From: Comamonadaceae bacterium
GTDB taxonomy: Bacteria; Pseudomonadota; Gammaproteobacteria; Burkholderiales; Burkholderiaceae_C
Direction: 5' to 3'
NCBI GenBank assembly: GCA_947372865.1
Contig: CANBVJ010000014.1
Location: forward strand, 1 to 61,223
DNA length: 61,223 nucleotides
Below, piece after piece: positions 59,403-61,223 of this stretch. The first letter of the stretch is position 1, and each line of letters opens with the position of its first letter. The position numbers and the translations under genes are program-made. The notes beneath the pieces are model-generated. The model was given only the letters and a program-made list of their open reading frames with translations, made no database searches and was not told the DNA's origin.

Positions 59403-60257
59403 ATGAAATTCAACGGTACAAAAAACTACATTGCAACCCAGGACCTGATGCTCTCGGTCAACGCAGCAGCCACGCTGCAGCGGCCCTTGCTGGTCAAGGG
59501 CGAACCCGGCACCGGCAAAACCATGCTGGCCGAAGAAGTGGCGTCCGCGCTGAACCTGCCTTTGCTGCAGTGGCACATCAAATCGACCACCAAGGCGCAG
59601 CAGGGCCTGTATGAGTACGACGCCGTGAGCCGCCTGCGCGACTCGCAGCTCTCGGACATCGACGGCGGCGAGCGCGTCAAGAACATCCACAACTACATTG
59701 TCAAAGGCGTGCTGTGGCAGGCGTTTACCAGCGAGACGCCCGTGGCGCTGCTGATTGACGAGATTGACAAGGCCGATATCGAGTTCCCCAACGACTTGCT
59801 GCGTGAAATCGACCGCATGGAGTTTTATTGCTACGAGACGCGCGAACTGATCCACGCCAAGCACCGCCCGCTGGTGTTTATTACCTCGAACAACGAAAAA
59901 GAGCTGCCGGACGCGTTTTTGCGCCGCTGCTTCTTCCACTACATCAAGTTCCCCGAAGCCGCCACCATGCAAAGCATCGTGGACGTGCACTTCCCCGGCC
60001 TGAAAAAAGAGCTGCTGACAGCCGCCATGAAAACCTTTTACGAGGTGCGCAACCTGCCCGGCCTGAAAAAGAAGCCTTCCACCAGCGAGCTGCTGGACTG
60101 GCTCAAACTGCTGCTGGCCGAAGACATTCCGCTGTCGGCGCTGCAGTCCAAGGACGAGAAAATGGCCATCCCGCCGCTGGTGGGCGCGCTGCTGAAAAAT
60201 GAGCAGGATGTGAGCCTGTTCGAAAAACTGATGTTCATGCAACGCAACAACCGCTGA
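59403..60257 (+). CDS. MoxR-family AAA ATPase
   Basis: A 284-residue AAA+ ATPase. Walker A is GEPGTGKTMLAEE, Walker B is VALLIDEIDKAD, sensor 1 is FITSNNEKELPDAFLRRC. MoxR ATPases work with VWA-domain proteins in maturation of enzyme complexes. No VWA gene is seen in the rest of the window. The stop is followed by the next ATG with a single base between. Confidence 0.9.
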   Translation: MKFNGTKNYIATQDLMLSVNAAATLQRPLLVKGEPGTGKTMLAEEVASALNLPLLQWHIKSTTKAQQGLYEYDAVSRLRDSQLSDIDGGERVKNIHNYIVKGVLWQAFTSETPVALLIDEIDKADIEFPNDLLREIDRMEFYCYETRELIHAKHRPLVFITSNNEKELPDAFLRRCFFHYIKFPEAATMQSIVDVHFPGLKKELLTAAMKTFYEVRNLPGLKKKPSTSELLDWLKLLLAEDIPLSALQSKDEKMAIPPLVGALLKNEQDVSLFEKLMFMQRNNR

Positions 60258-60258
60258 T

Positions 60259-60489
60259 ATGCCCGAACCCAAAAAAATAGACTTTTTTGCCGTCGGCCTG
60301 TCCGACGCCATCGGTTTCTTGGGCGGCTCGCTGGCCGGCTACTGGGGCGGCAAGCTGCTAGGCATGGACATTTTTGCGCCCGGCTATGGCGCGTCCAGCA
60401 CGGTGGCTATTCTGCTGGTGGGATTGGGCGGCGGCCTGGGCCTGCAATTGGCACGTCGCTGGCAACGCAGGCGCAACAACAAAGAATAA
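60259..60489 (+). CDS. small membrane protein
   Basis: A 76-residue protein with two Gly-rich helices (AIGFLGGSLAGYWGGKLLGM, cut here as GFLGGSLAGYWGGKLLG, and TVAILLVGLGGGLGLQLA) and a basic end (RRWQRRRNNKE). It is tightly coupled to the MoxR gene. No family is recognised. Confidence 0.75.
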   Translation: MPEPKKIDFFAVGLSDAIGFLGGSLAGYWGGKLLGMDIFAPGYGASSTVAILLVGLGGGLGLQLARRWQRRRNNKE

Positions 60490-60500
60490 AGCGAGTTTCC

Positions 60501-61094
60501 ATGGCCTTTGTAGAACCCATCACTCTCTCGGCGCGCGGCGTCGCCCTGGTGCCGCTGGCGCTGGACCACGAAGCCGGCCTGCGCGCCGCAGCGGCCGACG
60601 GTGCGCTGTGGAACATCCGCGTCACCTCGGTGCCCGAGCCGCAAGACACGCGCAAATACATTGAAGACGCGCTGGCCATGCGCGAGGCGGGCAACCGCTT
60701 TGCCTTTTGCGTGCTGGACGAGGCCAGTGGCCGCGTGCTGGGCAGCAGCAGCTACCACGACATCGTGCCCGCCGTAAAACGGGTGGAAATTGGCTACACC
60801 TGGTACGCCAAGAGCGTGCAGCGCAGCCACGTCAACAGCACCGCCAAGCTGCTGCTCATGACCCTCGCCTTTGAGACCCTGGGCTGCCATGTGGTGGGCT
60901 GGCGCACCGACAACTTCAACTTTGCCTCGCAAGCGGCCATTGAACGCCTGGGCGCACACAAAGACGGCGTCTTGCGCGGCCACGCCCTGCGCCGCGACGG
61001 CACCATCCGCGACACCGTGATGTACAGCCTGCGCGCTGGTGAATGGCCGGAAGTGAAGGCGCAGCTGCTGCATTCGCTGAACAAGCCGCGCTGA
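60501..61094 (+). CDS. GNAT-family N-acetyltransferase
   Basis: A 197-residue acetyltransferase of the RimJ/RimL-like group. VEIGYTWYAKSVQRSHVNS and LLLMTLAFETLGCHVVGW are the acetyl-CoA site strands; TDNFNFASQAAIERLGAHKDG is the typical end, cut here as NFASQAAIERLGAHKDG. Acceptor unknown. It lies 11 bases after the small membrane protein gene. Confidence 0.88.
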   Translation: MAFVEPITLSARGVALVPLALDHEAGLRAAAADGALWNIRVTSVPEPQDTRKYIEDALAMREAGNRFAFCVLDEASGRVLGSSSYHDIVPAVKRVEIGYTWYAKSVQRSHVNSTAKLLLMTLAFETLGCHVVGWRTDNFNFASQAAIERLGAHKDGVLRGHALRRDGTIRDTVMYSLRAGEWPEVKAQLLHSLNKPR

Positions 61095-61128
61095 GAATCC
61101 CTAAAATTCCAATTTTGAGGACAGCACC

Positions 61129-61223
61129 ATGAACGCCCTGCTTCAATCCCTCTCCCATCTCGGTCCCCATGAGCGCCTGCAACTGGTGGAAGACTTGTGG
61201 GATTCGATTGATGAGGACTCGGT
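61129..61223 (+). CDS. addiction-module antitoxin (ParE-partner type), 3' end cut by window
   Basis: The first 31 residues are visible. LLQSLSHLGPHERLQLVEDL and WDSIDEDS are the pattern of TIGR02574-type addiction-module proteins (L-x-x-ER-x-x-L-x-E-x-LWDS). These are usually followed by a RelE/ParE toxin, which would lie beyond the window. GAGGA (61117-61121) precedes the ATG. Confidence 0.8.
   Translation, partial: MNALLQSLSHLGPHERLQLVEDLWDSIDEDS

Overview
The window is GC-rich bacterial chromosome, most likely from a Comamonadaceae member (Burkholderiales, Rhodoferax/Polaromonas-like). This rests on gene order: yebC-purD-acyltransferase-hemF-nadD-rsfS-rlmH-maf-rng; a coxB-coxA-ctaG-coxC-surf1-ctaA-ctaB-sco cluster with the small DUF2970 and twin-transmembrane proteins; and a bioC-like/comF/trmL block. 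The genus is an inference; no rRNA is present.

Layout. 1-3640 is mobile-element DNA: the end of a serine recombinase, a small DUF3820-like gene, a winged-helix replication-type protein, a replication-relaxation-like protein and about 900 bp of hairpin-rich non-coding DNA. It ends at two tandem tRNA-Lys genes. 3968-7425 carries tcdA and tolB-pal-cpoB, without tolQRA beside them. 7599-16253 is a lipopolysaccharide/surface-polysaccharide region (glycosyltransferases, O-antigen ligase/polymerase, a DUF616-like protein, msbA, a GT9 enzyme, a deacetylase). Its 8.4-11.5 kb core is clearly AT-richer than its flanks. 16258-23793 is a long minus-strand housekeeping run (rng to yebC). 23980-28562 holds a lipoprotein, upp, a synthetase-only RelA and an alpha/beta hydrolase.

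28678-33977 looks like a stress/low-oxygen cluster: 3-hydroxybutyrate dehydrogenase, a universal stress protein, a triple BON protein, a lipoyl-like protein lacking the attachment lysine, a CBS protein, a CHAD protein and a hemerythrin-like protein. A textbook FNR box (33310-33323) precedes the hemerythrin gene. 34108-39482 is an ynjC-ynjD-ynjF-type cluster. It has no binding-protein gene and ends in a fusion of a TVP38/DedA-type membrane domain with an FAD disulfide reductase. A kinase-UspA fusion overlapping a phosphoesterase gene, an RcnA-like exporter and rpoH follow. rpoH has a perfect CIRCE operator in front of it, so HrcA probably controls the heat-shock sigma factor.

43959-53156 encodes an aa3/caa3-type cytochrome c oxidase with its assembly and heme A synthesis factors. 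An 11-C homopolymer at the surf1/SCO-like gene junction could be a slippage site. 53220-61223 contains mixed housekeeping genes (DUF2244, a BioC-like protein, comF, trmL, a MaoC hydratase, a ParA-like ATPase, a TauE/SafE permease, DUF1841, a diheme cytochrome c, a MoxR ATPase, a GNAT enzyme). The right edge cuts an addiction-module antitoxin gene.

I found no CRISPR array, rRNA or complete insertion sequence. The observations most worth a second look are the CIRCE-rpoH arrangement, the lysine-less lipoyl-like protein in the stress cluster, the membrane-domain/FAD-reductase fusion in the ynj-like cluster, and the poly-C tract.
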